A stretch of DNA of 64,000 nt from Toxotes chatareus (GCA_016801885.1 CM028895.1:910001-974000), one strand, 5' to 3'; shown: positions 50,349 through 62,111, counted from the stretch's first letter. A program made the numbers and translations. The notes: generated by a model from the sequence alone, not told the origin.

Positions 50349-50894
50349 CAGTCCTGCTGAAGTGTTTGAAGGACAGTTTTCAGATGGATTTTCCAGCAGT
50401 AAAGTGCTGAGTGGGCCTCTTGGACAATTTTCTCCTTATTCCTCACTGTTTGTCCTCCAGACACAGAAGTGCCCCAGAGCAAGGCATTAACACCCCCCCT
50501 CCAACCCAACAGAGATGCTGCAGTTTGTATTCTACCCAGAGAAAACCAGCAGCAGTGCCACAAACTCAATGTTTTCACATGTATTCTTTGTTACATCCTT
50601 AATTTCTTAATCTACAAGATCAAATTAAAACGTGTCAGGATTCGGACTCGTTTCCCAGAATTCCCATGTGACCCTAACTGTTGGACTGAGACCGGAAGTG
50701 AATTGTGGTTCTGTTCAGACTCTCACAGCAGTGAGAGGTCCCAGTGACTTCAGACACAACCTGTTCATTTACCTCTAACCCGAACCACCATCGACACAGA
50801 GTTCCAGACCTGAGCCCAGCCTTGGTTCTGACAGTCGTGCTCTGCATACGTCTCCTTCTAAAGCTGCAGCTGCCGCCAGGTTACAGGTGCTGTT

Positions 50895-50910
50895 CACACA
50901 CACACACGCA

Positions 50911-50942
<32 letters not shown>

Positions 50943-50948
50943 CACACA
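50895..50948. repeat. (CA)n/(CGCA)n microsatellite
   Basis: CA tract with a central block of about five GCAC units. A further (AC)11 lies at 51079-51101. Confidence 0.93.
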
Positions 50949-53900
50949 AAAAAAGGTTTAATCTTTGTTCAGAGCAAACAGGAGAGAAGCAGCCTCACAA
51001 AATGAAATCCTCAAAAAACAAGAATAAAGAGCTTTTTTTTTCCTGGAGGACGATAATGATCTGTGCCAAGATGATGAAACACACACACACACACACACAC
51101 AAACGTAATGACCCATATCATAAATGCAATAATCTAATAACATCCTCAGGCCTCCACCGTGAGTCTCTTTGTGCAGTGAAGCTCGTCCAACACTGCTCTG
51201 TGCTGATGGACACACAATTATCATCTTCATCATGGAAACGCCTTTCTGAGCAACACTACCCCCTCAACACACACACACATACAAACAGCACAACGATAAA
51301 TATGCCACTGCAGAGAATTCTTTATAAAAACGTTTTCCATTTACTTGAACATGCAGATTGAAGAGCAGATGGTCCTTTCCTTCACCAGACTTTTTTTTTC
51401 AGGAACAACACAGGCAATAAGTTCACGTGCAAATACAAAAAACAAAAAAACATCATCATATAAATAAATCCAACCTGGGAATTATTGTTTCTCTCCAAGT
51501 TTCTTAAAACACCCCAGGGGAATACTTTTACACTCTCCATGTGCTGTGTGTGTGTTCCTGTAACATATTTGTGAAAAACAAGTTTTACACCTAGAGGGGG
51601 AGAGGCAGGGACGGGAAGCGAGGACATTATCGAAGAGAGAGGACGTTTTGTTTGGCACTTGTCTCTTCAAAGGGCAGGTTCAAAGGAAATTACCTGCATC
51701 ACCTTTAACAGGTGAGTTAGAAGGAAAAGAACTTTGGACCTGTGCTGGACCACCTCCCAGTACTCCAGTACACCATGACATCACTGTCAGGTGTGATTAC
51801 AGACACGACACAGCATGAAGCTGCTCTTTAACCAGTCAGAACTTTTTGTTTTCCTGGGTCAGGTCATCAAATCAGGTTCAGGTTTACCAAAACATATCTG
51901 GTAAATCTAATGAGTATTTACGTTTCCAGGAGACAGGACTGTTCGTTTGGACGGCTCAGGTTTCTGGTTAGAGGCTGGATAGGATTAGCGTGTGTTTCAT
52001 TAACATGAAAGCACAGTTAACGGCTCTGACCGACCCGTCAATAAGAAGCTGTCAATACGACGGTGGTTCAACAGAAAACATTTAACCTCCTGACGTTAGC
52101 ACATTAATGTCCTGCAGGTCTGTCAGGTCGCTCTGTGGGGGGGCCCAGATCCCACCGGCCTCACTGCTCTTTGTCTCATGATAGTGTTAAAGATCCAAAA
52201 CAGCTGTTAGTTAAAGCAGACTTCGGCCTGTATCAGCCTTCAGGAATAAATCAGCCTGAGCAGCGTCTGAGCTCTGTGAGAGTCTGAGCTGCTCACACAT
52301 CACAGGATAAAACAGACTGAAGCTGGAGAAAAATGTCTGGACGTGTGTCTGAAAGAGTGGTGACAGAAATAAAAAGTGCAGCATCACTGAGAGTAAAAGT
52401 TTCCTGAAAGCTGCCGTCCCTCAGAATTTAAACCTTTTTACACTGTCCAGAAAACTTTAGTGAAATGAGGATGTGCTCTGACATGAAAAACAGGTCCTGA
52501 AAGTGAAACTGCATCAGACTGAGAGTAGCAACACATATTTAATACATTAACGATTTTTAAGACTGGCTTTATTTTGGTCAACAGAAACATGAAAACTTTT
52601 TTTTTTTTTTTTTTTTAGAAAGAGATCTTTTGTCATTTTTCATGCACAACAAACGTCCTCTGTTCAAAAGACATCTGCTCATTTCACTGAATTCACCAGA
52701 CTGATCATTCACCCATTAACATGCTGCTGTGTCCAGTTTCCAAAGCCCGTCTCTCTCTGTGCTTCCCCGAGAAAATGACATGACGTTACAGTTTGTACAC
52801 AGTGAATTGAACAGACAGAGAAACAAACAACAACACTGACAGAAAGACGAAGAACAAACTGCTGTCAATGCTCTGAACTTCTGCAGCTCGTTCCATGATC
52901 ATTTTCCTGGACAGAATCATGGAAACGGAATTAATTCGATGGAATTTCCGTGAAAGTAAAGTTATATTTAAACTCTAACAGATGTTCAACCGTTATTCTT
53001 TAAAATTTCTTCTTCAAATAAATTAACTTTAGACAAATTCTACAGAGTGAACACAGGACAATGCATTAAAGGGAGAATTTGCCAGCTGCCTCACATGTTC
53101 TTTCAGTGTTTTAACTCGTGTCGACGTTCAGCCTGTTCTTTTATCATTAAACACAGAAATGAAACAAGGTTGAAATTATTCACGTTTTCCCTTGGAGGCT
53201 TCACTTCAGTCACTACGTCTGTGTCACAGTCAAACATCACGTCCACAGTTTATCATGGTGCTGCCCACTGACTCATTATCACCCACAAACACATCTGAAA
53301 CACCAAACACGTCACACGTCATGCTCTAACAACTATATTCATCTTTTTTTAAAGTGTTAATGGTCAAAGTAACGTGAACCAAGCTGCTTCACACAGCCCA
53401 CTCCCTGTCCTCTGCAGCTCCAGGCCACATCACAGCTCTTGTACCGTTAAATGAAGTTTGGGGACTGTGAGAAGAAAATTCGATACCAATCAATATCAGG
53501 GGTTGACAGCTTTTTCTCTCCACACAATTCAAGATGCCTGAAGCGCTTTCTTGGTGGAAGAGACGATATTTGAAGGCAGAGTGGAGATAAATGTTTCCTG
53601 TTTGGAGTTAAATACAGAAAACAAGAGGCTGCAGACTCAGGAGACTCAGACTCGGGTCAGACGCCTCCACAGCATGTACGAGGCTGAGAGACACTGCTAC
53701 ATGTCAGGACTGGTTACAACATGCTGCCAATTTACCACACAACGCGAGCACAGGTGTGGAGGCTGAGGATCTGGACCACCATCGTTCTTTAACCGCAGCG
53801 CTGATGGTTACTGAGCACTGACCACAGTTTGTTTGCTATAGCTTCAATCTTTTTTTTTTTTTTTTACATGCATACATTCGTGAACCAATCAGAGATGAGA

Positions 53901-55481
53901 CATTTTTAAGGGAGCCAATCAGCTGTCACTTTACTGAAATTACAGGTATAAAGATGACGTGAGATTCACCATCAAAGCCCTAAACTTCAGCGTGTAGTGC
54001 TGAATTCATTGGAACAGATGTGATCATTAGCACTGAGCCCTAATTCAAAGTGTCTGTCCGTAACGTTCCAGCCCACACGTGGAGGAGACCTGACTGCGGC
54101 TGGCTGATGTGAATAATCCCTTCAGACATTCGGTCGGCTCACCGGCCCACACACGTCCCCCTCTGAGGCTGATTTTAACTGATTTTATTAGAAACTGTCT
54201 CTGAGCCGCCTGGAGGTGGTCCGCCTTTTTTTTTTTTTTAGAGCAGACTTGATAAAAACAATAACTACTGTTATAAGTACTGATGGAATATTCAGAGTAA
54301 CTAAGATGTTTGTGGACGGCCACGTTGCTGCCGGCAGCAGAAGTTTAAGATCTCAAACCTTAAACTGGAGCTGCCGTAGTTTGTTAGCTAAGTGCTAACG
54401 CCATTTACTTCAGCTGCTCCACGGGAGACACGGTACAAATACAACATACCGAAGAAACTCTTCGATTATTGACCTGTTAGCAAACACGCTAACTCACCTG
54501 ATAAGCTAATCAGCTATCACCTCTAACTGACAGTAAGCTAGCTAGGTTAGACAGCTACCATGACTGGCATGTTCCAGGTGGGCTAGCATGTTAGCACTTA
54601 TCTTCCCGAGAAAAGTCTCTGCTTTTAAACATGACCTGTCTTACCTGCGATCTTACCTGCGTGGAGTCAGTTAGCTGCGTCCTGTCATGATAAGTTCATA
54701 AGTGGAAACCAGAAATAAAAAATATTTCAGTGACATGGGCAGAAAATAAAACCGAAGCCCGACAGTTTCCCTCAGAACAGGCACTGACATCGTTTTGTGT
54801 GTGACAGTGGACCTACAGGGTCAGAGGCAGACACACAATCAAACTCACGTCCAAACTCAAACAAACAAAGCCAGTGTGAACACAGCTCTTTGTGGCCAGT
54901 GCATGCTTTTAACAAGTGGCTGAACTTGACCTGAACCACGTGAGTGAAAGGTTTTAATTCACACCCCCAGTGCAAATCAGAAACAAGAATTCATCCAGGT
55001 TTCAGTAAAACAAAAAAACTTTCAGGTGCCTGCTGCTTGTTTTGCGGTTCCCTGATTGGAAGAGATATTTCAGTTTGCACAAGATGCACTCGTTTTTCTT
55101 TAAGACCTGCTTTTGTTTGGCTAGCTGTGTAATCAGCGGGGACACAAACCAAACCTAATCATGCTGCACGGTGGCTAGCCTGTTCCACGCTGCACGCCGC
55201 AGAGCTCGAGGAGACAAGAGGCAGAATTTATCTTTAACAGGCAGCTTCTCCCGAAACTCTTCATCCTCTTTTCTCCAGCAGGAACCTCTTTTTATTCTCA
55301 TCATAAACAAGGACAAGGACTCTGTTTCCTGCTCTTAACAGAACTGAGAGCCTGTTTTAGCTCTCAAAGCCCCGTGTGATGAAACTGAACTTTTAGAAAA
55401 AACACAGGCTTTCATTCAGGCTATTTAATTTACTGCTCATCATGGAGGTTCCCAGTGGACACGGAGCCTCAGTTTGTCGTT

Positions 55482-55592
55482 TTTATTCTGCCTTTCTCCT
55501 TCTCGTCTCCTCTGGTTTATTCAGCATGTTCAAGACCTTTTTTTTATCCTCCTAATCTTTCCCAGTTTTCTTTTTGAGAGTCAGTCCGTCCC
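55482..55592 (-). other. slc35d3: slc35d3 3' untranslated region with candidate poly(A) signals
   Basis: On the minus strand AATAAA occurs at 55521-55516 and again at 55487-55482, about 70 and 105 nt after the stop codon. Either could define the 3' end. Further AT-rich sequence lies beyond, so a longer UTR is possible. Confidence 0.45.
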
Positions 55593-56342
55593 CTACGGAC
55601 TCTGCTGCTCCATGTTATCAATCAAAGGTTCTTTCTTCATAAACTGCAGATGTCTGATGGATCTCCACACCCCGACATAGCTGTCACTGAGCGACTGACC
55701 GGGGTTGGTGTTCTCCCTGTGGAGATGCTCCCTCTGCATCTCCAGCGCCTCTTTTTCCGTCATGACACAAGGTTTCACGCCTGCTTCTCCGTCTTCTCGT
55801 CCCCCATCTCCTGTCCACAGCTGACCGTTGGCCAAATCAGCCGTCGCGGCCTCCTCCTGCCCGTCACTGCTCAACACTCCCTCCATCTGTGCTTGTCCCA
55901 GATCAGATCCGGTGCCAGCAGCGGGCCCGTCACCATTCAGCGGCGGCTTCTCTCGGTAAGGCTCCCCGGGCAGCCCTCCATCCTTCCCCGCCTCTTCCAG
56001 ATCCTCATACAAGCTCTTCTTCTTCGTCTCAAAGTATTTGACCACGCAGTAGGTGATGGAGCCAATGGTGTTCACCACCACGCCGCCGATGAACAGCCCG
56101 GTGGGCGCGACGTCACTGAACGCCAGCATGCCGACGGTGATGGTGGCGATGCTCTTGACCACACCGACGAAGCTGGTGGTGACGGCGGAGTTGATGTAGG
56201 TGCAGTGCAGCGTGGTGAAGTTCATGGCGCAGCCAATGAAGATGCAGAGGGTGAAAATGACCGTGATGTGGGGGTCCTTCCAGCCCTCGTATGACCACAT
56301 GTTGACGGCATCCATGGAGATGACGGAGCAAACCAGCAGCAC
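55593..56342 (-). CDS. slc35d3: slc35d3 exon 4 (last exon)
   Basis: The acceptor is CTCTCTCAG and 249 codons plus a stop follow. It begins VLLVCSVISMDAVNMW, encodes the last membrane segments including MNFTTLHCTYINSAVTTSF, and carries the whole hydrophilic tail. Confidence 0.95.
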   Translation of the reverse strand: MLLVCSVISMDAVNMWSYEGWKDPHITVIFTLCIFIGCAMNFTTLHCTYINSAVTTSFVGVVKSIATITVGMLAFSDVAPTGLFIGGVVVNTIGSITYCVVKYFETKKKSLYEDLEEAGKDGGLPGEPYREKPPLNGDGPAAGTGSDLGQAQMEGVLSSDGQEEAATADLANGQLWTGDGGREDGEAGVKPCVMTEKEALEMQREHLHRENTNPGQSLSDSYVGVWRSIRHLQFMKKEPLIDNMEQQSP

Positions 56343-59300
56343 CTGAGAGAGAAGAGACAAAGAGAGTGAGAGAGAAGAGATTAGAAAAGAAAAAGAAAGA
56401 ACAGAGAGAGCGAAGGAAATAAAGAACAAAGCACATAAAAAGAGAGAGAGAGAGAGAGCGTGAGAGATCCACAAGAGGCGGTAACACGCCAACATATGCT
56501 GCACTGTACCAATAAAGGAAGGGAGGACAGCTGATGGAGAGAAAAGGGTCATAAAAAGGAGTGAGAGAGAAATAATAATATAAAGAGAGAGGTGGTACAG
56601 AAAAGAAAAGGAATCAGGAAGTTTGAGAAAGAAGGGAAATAAAAGAGAGAAGAGAAACAACAGAAGTGGCTGAGAGGCAGAACAAAATATAGAAAATGAT
56701 TAGAAAGAGAAAGGAACAAAGAGAAAAACAGGAAAAGAAAAAAGAAAGGAAGGAAAAGAAAAACAAAGAGACTGAAAAAACGAAATCACAGAAGTAAAAC
56801 TTAACATTAGAAACTCGTCAGTGGGAAGCAAAGCTCCAGCTCCTCGCAGTCCTTACCGGCGACGCCATGATGGCGATGGCGTACTGTGCAGTGAGCGGTC
56901 CATATTCGCTGTCCAGGCTGGTTTTCTGGATCAGGACCAGGTAGGAGGCGTGGATGATCACCGCTAACACACCGGTGACGTAACCGAACGGATCGCCGGT
57001 GAGATCACCAGCACCTGGAGGGAAAATGAAGAGAAGTTTTCCTGATCTGTGGAATCTTTACTTCCCTTTTATTATTATTTATTTCTATGGTTGTGTCTCG
57101 CGATGATTGATCCTCGGGTTTGGAATCTGTTGTGTCTGTGGTCTCAGATCTGTTCGAACCTGTGGAGCTTTTATTAACCTGAGAAATCCAGTTCAAAGTG
57201 CTCATTTGAGGCTTTCACACAGTAACGTCTTAGTTCCTTTTTTTTTCCTTTATGATTTGTTCTCTGGCACCTGAGCAACATATCAGTTTTCTAAAGAAGG
57301 AGATGATAAAATAAGAGGAAAGAGAGAAAAGAGGAGTGGAGGAGTTGAAGGTGTGGAAGCTGAGGAATCAGCAGAGATGAATGATGACGAGTTAAAGAAG
57401 CAGGAGGAGGGAGAAGAAGAAAAAGAATTAATCCTGTGCTGAGTCTGTATGTGGGCTGGAAACTTCCAACATTCAACCTGAGACTGAGACAAGAAGCTGC
57501 TGCTCACACACAACAGCTTCCTCCCACAATCCCAGAAACATGCACATTAGGTTAATTGGCTGCTCTACATTGTCCCTAGGTGTGTGAGTGTGTGCGTGCG
57601 TGTGTGGTTGTCTGTCTTTGTGTGTCGGCCCTGTGATTGACAGGCGACCGGACTGGATTTTATTTTACCTTCAATCGCAGTAGAGGTTGTGAGTTGGATC
57701 GTTTTATGTGAACCTCCTTTTTATCCTGTCGATAGTAAAAAGAATCTGAGGTCAAAGGTCAAAGGTCTACCATGGCTTTAAAAGCTGTCACTTCCCGCCC
57801 TGCCTCTCCCTCGGTTAACTCTTCGATTCTCTCCATCCGTTCTCATCTTTCCATTCAGTTTCTGTCTTTAACTTCCGTTAGCAAAAGAAAACATAAAAAC
57901 TTCCGGCTAACAGCTTTTTCTTTGTTCAGCTTTTCTTCATATGTAAAACTAATTAACTGTTACATTCATTTCTGGGTTGTAAAAACACTTTAATCCTTTT
58001 TCCCAGCAGTAAATTTTCCCTGTCCATTTCTGTTAATGATCCTAAAGTCATAAGAAAAAATAAAACACATAATTAATTTCCTGAATCAATCTCCTCTGCT
58101 GCTCTCGGTGTTTGTCAGGCAGGAAGGGAGGCGAAACATTAAGAGAGAAATGTGCAGAACATGAGTCTAATGAGCAGATTCGTCATTCTGGGTTTAATCT
58201 TGGTGATAATCACCTTTATGTGAAAAAGGGAATATTTGCTTGTTCCAGGCGTGACGTGACGTCACATCATCCACAGGATCACCAGTGAATATTCTGTCTC
58301 AGGGGACTGAGACTTACTTATCATCCTTTGTGGGAAGATCGTGGTTTTGATTGCATGTTGATAAACACATCACATGTTACGCTTCGCGTCACTGCATTTT
58401 CTTCTTCTGTATTAAACAAAGATTATTATCTTTCCTTGACCTTAAATCATCACCGCGAGGGGCCTGAGCAGTAACGCTGCAGATGGTGTGAAGCACATCT
58501 TCTGTTGATATTTGGACAGAAAACAAACAAAATCCATTATGAGTGAATATTTTACTGAAGGCATCGACCTGCTCATGGAACCAGAGGAAAAGTTTAAAGG
58601 TCACACTGTGGTATGAAGCACTCATGTTATCACCAACTCTGCAGTTCCCCACAGCTCCGTGGAGGAGCAGGCAGCAGGTCTCTGAAAACACACTTCATGT
58701 TACCTGCCCAGCAGGTGTGTGCTGTGTGTATGTGCAAAGCGTGTTTACCAGCCAGAGCAGCTCCACCGGTGGTGATGAGCACGGCGGTCACCACCCCGAT
58801 GGATGGCACGCCGTTCCTCAGCACGCACACCCCGATGCTGAGCGTGAAGAGCGGCAGGCAGCGTTTGAACACGACGTACATGGGCAGGCTGAGGCCGCGC
58901 AGAGACCACAGAGTGAGGGTGGACTGCAGCGTGGAGAGGATACACACCGAGCCGAACTCCTGCTCAGAGAGGACACACACACACACACACACAGAAGTAA
59001 ACATAAAAATCATATCAGCTGGTGTACTAGTGGCTCCTGACATGCTGAGGTTTAACAGTTTTTCCACTGTCAACTTTTTAGAAACTTTTCTCTCAGGTTT
59101 TAGTGCTTTGAGATTTATCTCACAAGTTCAAGTTATTCATTCTGCTGTAAATGGACGTGTGGATCAGCGAAAACAGTTTCTGCTTGGAGCCTCTGACTGG
59201 GCGTTTCCCATGATTCCTGACTGACTGAATGGATGTTGTTTACACTCATGATGATGCTGCACCAATCAGATGACAGTGCTAACACTGACAATTAGCTCCT

Positions 59301-60173
59301 AAAATTCTAACTGGCTGGAGAAAACCAACAGAGGAGGCGCTGTCGCTGCAGGAAAATAAATTAAACACACATTTATTCTTTTTGGAAAGCAAGTAAATAA
59401 GTAATTGATTAATTGATTAATGAATGAATCCTGCCCGCAGGAGGAGGCTGGGGCATTTTTTCTTAATGGTGCAGAGAAATGTGCACAGCTGACAAACTTT
59501 CAGTGACTGCCCTGATGGAAAATTAAAACGAAGGCTGAGCTTCAGTTTGTGAATCATTCAAAGTGTTTTTTCTCTCAGGCCTAAACTTTAACATCCGTAT
59601 CTTCATTTTTACAGCTGCAGGCTGAAACCATGAAAAAGTTAGAAAAGGTCTGAACACATCAAAATCAGAGGAATTCAACTATTTTTAGAATTTAGTAGAT
59701 GTAGCTGATTAATTCATTTTAAGAACATTAAAAACTGTTTTTCAGTTTTATTTCATTAGAATTTCGTTTGTATTTATACTCTAACCAATTCATTACAAAA
59801 GAAACACATATCTATTTATTTAAAATATGTATTTCTATCTGTCTACTTTCTAAAATTTTGGTATTATTTTCTCTCGGATTGAACTGGAAGTCTCGATTCC
59901 AGTTCTGGAACCAGTGAAATCTCCAGATCCCTCTGGAGCAAGTTTTACCTTGGAGAGCTGCAAGCTGAACGGCGGGATCGTGACCTTCCCCAGCCGCCTG
60001 AGGGTCTCCAGAGTGAGCGCCGCCGTGCTGCTGGTCAGGAACTGGATGAGCGTCAGGAAGGAGAAGTGATAATTAGTGATGAGGAACTTCAGCAGGATGT
60101 TCAGAGAGCCGGAGAACACGCCGTGCGCAACGGCCACGGAAATGCCCAACAGCCGGCTCTTAAACACATCCAT
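55593..60173 (-). CDS. slc35d3: Solute carrier family 35 member D3 (slc35d3), 4 coding exons
   Basis: This is a nucleotide-sugar-transporter-family multi-pass membrane protein. Mammalian SLC35D3 acts in endosome and lysosome-related organelle biology, and its mouse mutants have platelet dense-granule defects (family knowledge; the substrate here is not shown). Exons 59949-60173, 58749-58959, 56857-57014 and 55593-56342 join in frame to 447 aa; the human protein is about 416 aa. Visible blocks are ISVAVAHGVFSGSLNILLKF (residues 11-30), SLPMYVVFKRCLPL, AGDLTGDPFGYVTGV, then FIGCAMNFTTLHCTYINSAV (233-252) with TTSFVGVVKSIATITVGM behind it. About ten hydrophobic segments end near residue 302. A 145-residue cytosolic-type tail follows, ending EPLIDNMEQQSP, like the mammalian C terminus. 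The start has a perfect ACCACCATGG context. Confidence 0.95.
56343..56856 (-). other. slc35d3 intron 3: long polypurine/polypyrimidine tract
   Basis: Much of this 514-nt intron is A/G on the + strand, hence C/U in the transcript, including (GA)n at about 56441-56458. The strand bias is strong at about 56346-56460 and 56560-56800. The low complexity leaves an accidental open frame from 56660 into exon 4. Confidence 0.7.
56857..57014 (-). CDS. slc35d3: slc35d3 exon 3
   Basis: The exon is 158 nt, from acceptor CTCCAG to donor GTAAGG. It completes the split Gly codon and encodes AGDLTGDPFGYVTGVLAVII, HASYLVLIQK and GPLTAQYAIAIMASP, ending in phase 0. It is too short for long-frame prediction but matches the family strongly. 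Confidence 0.93.
57517..57651. mobile_element. Fragment of a widespread fish interspersed repeat
   Basis: The segment with CCCACAATCCCAGAAACATG, then GGTTAATTGGCTGCTCTA, TGTCCCTAGGTGTGTGAGTG and GGCCCTGTGATTGACAGGCG is recognised from memory as a repeat found at very many fish loci. It breaks off after GGCGACC. The exact family was not assigned. Confidence 0.6.
58257..58264. promoter_or_regulatory. CRE-like palindrome TGACGTCA
   Basis: A perfect cAMP-response-element palindrome inside GTGACGTGACGTCAC, with a half site directly before it, within slc35d3 intron 2. Function is inferred from the motif alone. Confidence 0.3.
58749..58959 (-). CDS. slc35d3: slc35d3 exon 2
   Basis: The exon is 211 nt, from acceptor GAGCAG to donor GTAAAC, ending in phase 1. 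It encodes EFGSVCILSTLQSTLTLWSL through MYVVFKRCLPLF to ITTGGAALAG. A (CA)n tract lies just upstream of the acceptor on the genomic strand. Confidence 0.95.
58960..59948 (-). other. slc35d3 intron 1
   Basis: This 989-nt intron has a (CA)n tract at 58973-58993 close to the exon 2 acceptor and is otherwise AT-rich. No extra exon was recognised. Confidence 0.7.
59949..60173 (-). CDS. slc35d3: slc35d3 exon 1
   Basis: This exon has 75 codons, from ATG at 60173-60171 to LQLSK, then donor GTAAAA at 59948. It encodes the first two membrane segments (VAHGVFSGSLNILLKFLI and FLTLIQFLTSSTAALTLE). Confidence 0.95.
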
Positions 60174-60480
60174 GGTGGTCGCCGGTCGCTTTGTTCAGAG
60201 TCAAACTGGAGATTAGAAAAGTGCTGGTGCTGAAAGCCCCGCTCGCTGCCCGGGTTGGACAGGTTCCGTCTCGGAGATGAGGGAGAGGATCTGGTTTTTA
60301 CGCACAGCCGCGACGCACTGCTGCTGGACGGAGACCCGAGAGGAAAGGGGGGACTTGAAGCTGGAGAAAGCCCCCCTTTAGTGCCGAATGTGAAGCGAGA
60401 CCAGTCCGCATTCAGGAGCTTTTAGTTAAAAAAGAAATAAAAATGGGATCTGAAGAGGGGAGGAGGAGCGGGAGCAGGTC
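60174..60480 (-). promoter_or_regulatory. slc35d3: slc35d3 5' UTR and GC/CpG-rich promoter region
   Basis: The bases upstream of the slc35d3 ATG are GC-rich with many CpGs (for example CGCCGGTCGCTT and CAGCCGCGACGCAC), unlike the AT-richer flanks, which suggests a CpG-island-type promoter. No TATA box was seen. The transcription start is not defined. Confidence 0.4.
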
Positions 60481-60902
60481 CGCGGTCCGCTTCTGCTGAC
60501 TTCGGTGTTCTTAGTGAAAACTGCCGCTCAGCCCAGGACTCTCACTCCTCAGCTGTTTCTGGTCAAAGGTTCCAACTCATTTTCATCAGTGTCCTCTCAC
60601 ACATCATCTCCAGCAGCAGCAGCAGCCTTCATCAGACCGGTCCTCTGCGCTTCTCTTTCAAAAGGAAGAAAAATCCTGCCGAAAGTGTCGGAGTGGAAAA
60701 GGAGGAGAAGAAGTGAATCCCCTGGAGTTGGAGCTGCAGTAGAGAAGGGTAGAGGCGCAGCAGCTGTACAGTACAGCGGAGCTCGTCCTCTGAGAGCTGG
60801 GAGTGAAATATGACATTTTGCCGCAGCGCCTCTTGGCTGTGCACCCGAGAGAGAGAGGGAGGGGGGGGGGGGGGGTGAGGAGGGTCACTGTATCAGGGAA
60901 AG

Positions 60903-61060
60903 TCATTCATTCATTCAACCTTTATTTATACAGGCTTGTCCAATGAGAGAGATGCACGGGGGGGGGGGCATATAGAATGGGATAAAACCTGAGAGACATT
61001 CATAGTTAAACAACCACAACACAACCAGCAAACAAGAACACACATTACTTTTGCTGCACA
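60903..61060. mobile_element. Fragment of a fish retroelement-like repeat
   Basis: CATTCAACCTTTATTTATAC followed by AGGCTTGTCCAATGAGAGAG, then GCATATAGAATGGGATAAAA, resembles a common fish repeat that begins 'caacctttatttatccaggaa'. It is interrupted by a G-run at 60958-60968. Confidence 0.4.
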
Positions 61061-61834
61061 GTCACATACACATGCCTTCACAAGCAGACGTACCTGCGGG
61101 TCGTAATGAGCTGCGACCTGTGGAGTCTTTCTCTGTGGCAGGAAGTCTTTGCTGCTGTCCTCTCCTTCTGTTGATGTGTTTACAGGTTATAACAACACAG
61201 TAAACTGAAACTGAAGAAACAAAAGAAGAATTGACTGAGACAGACAAACAACCTTCAGGGGATTCATATCAATCTGCAGCAGATGAAATTCAACTGTCCA
61301 CTTACTGTATCGACTGCGTGAGGCTGAAAAATTCATTCAACAAAAAAACTGTTGGTTAAATAAACCAAGGCAGAGGAAACGCCAGTAGGATTCATCATCA
61401 GGGGACCATGAATATCTGAAGCAAAGTTCATAGCAATCTATTCAATAGTTGTTGAAACAGTTCTGTGTGGATCAAAGTCAGGGGGGGGGTCACTGATCAG
61501 CAGAAACTCAGCCACAGCTGCAGCAACTGTCTCCAGCAGCAAACATGCACGAATGAAAATGGACGCAGCTCGAGACGAAGCTTTGTCTCTGCAGCGCTCG
61601 TCTTCCCCTCACTGAGCCTCCACTCTCTCCTCACACTGCAAATTAGCTCAGTTCAAATCTGTTTTCTCAGCGTGACAGATAAAGGATTAATATGATGAAA
61701 TGGATCAGAACATGAACAGATACCACATTAAGTCATCAACAGATTCTGTAAAAGCACATTAGCCTGTTGAAGCAGAACATTCAGTGAAATCACTTCACAT
61801 CAGCACAGAACATGACTGGATCTGTCATGATCGA

Positions 61835-62000
61835 CTAATCGATTACTGTCGATTACTTCCTTCTCAATTAATCAAATAATCCATAACATGAAAGAAAACA
61901 GTAAAAACGTGACTGAGACACGTCTTCAAACGAAACCAACAGTTTCCAGTGAGCCGAAGCAGCAAAGTTTGCAGAGACAGACGTTTTGTTTGAAGTTAAT
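61835..62000. mobile_element. ATCGATTA-type non-autonomous repeat fragment
   Basis: GATCGACTAATCGATTACTG followed by TCGATTA, then AAAGAAAACAGTAAAAACG and ACGTCTTCAAACGAAACC follow, with gaps, a common fish short repeat recalled from memory. It is degenerate. Confidence 0.4.
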
Positions 62001-62111
62001 CTGTGTCTCAGCGGAGAAGATACTGGGACTGTATGCACACACAACAATTAGAATACAGATATCAAATTAAAATAGGATTAAAATTTAAATACAGTTATTA
62101 TTCTGAAATAT

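Larger units (their letters stand above)
45013..55481. other. Intergenic region between the convergent genes txlnb and slc35d3
   Basis: No coding exon was recognised. Contents seen: microsatellites at 46439, 46681, 50299, 50895 and 51079, the possible repeat copy at 48355, T-runs at about 47781-47792, 52599-52618, 53851-53867 and 54227-54239, a G-run at 49489-49497, and a GCTAGC-rich patch at about 54380-54600. Confidence 0.6.
57015..58748 (-). other. slc35d3 intron 2
   Basis: This 1.7-kb intron contains an interspersed repeat fragment at 57517-57651, a purine-rich stretch near 57290-57430 and a CRE-like palindrome at 58257-58264. No extra coding exon was recognised. Confidence 0.7.

Noticed and set aside
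50744..51361. 205-codon + strand open frame
   Set aside because: Much of it is His-Thr repeats translated from (CA)n and (CGCA)n tracts, which stay open in several frames.
55650..56294. Long + strand open frame (214 codons)
   Set aside because: It is the antisense shadow of slc35d3 exon 4, whose minus-strand protein is clearly conserved.
56343..56660. Minus-strand N-terminal extension of slc35d3 exon 4 starting at a Met at 56660
   Set aside because: It is translated intron 3: low-complexity Leu/Ser/Phe from a CT-rich tract, lying between a canonical donor (GTAAGG) and acceptor whose use restores the conserved protein exactly. It is kept only as a curiosity under findings.
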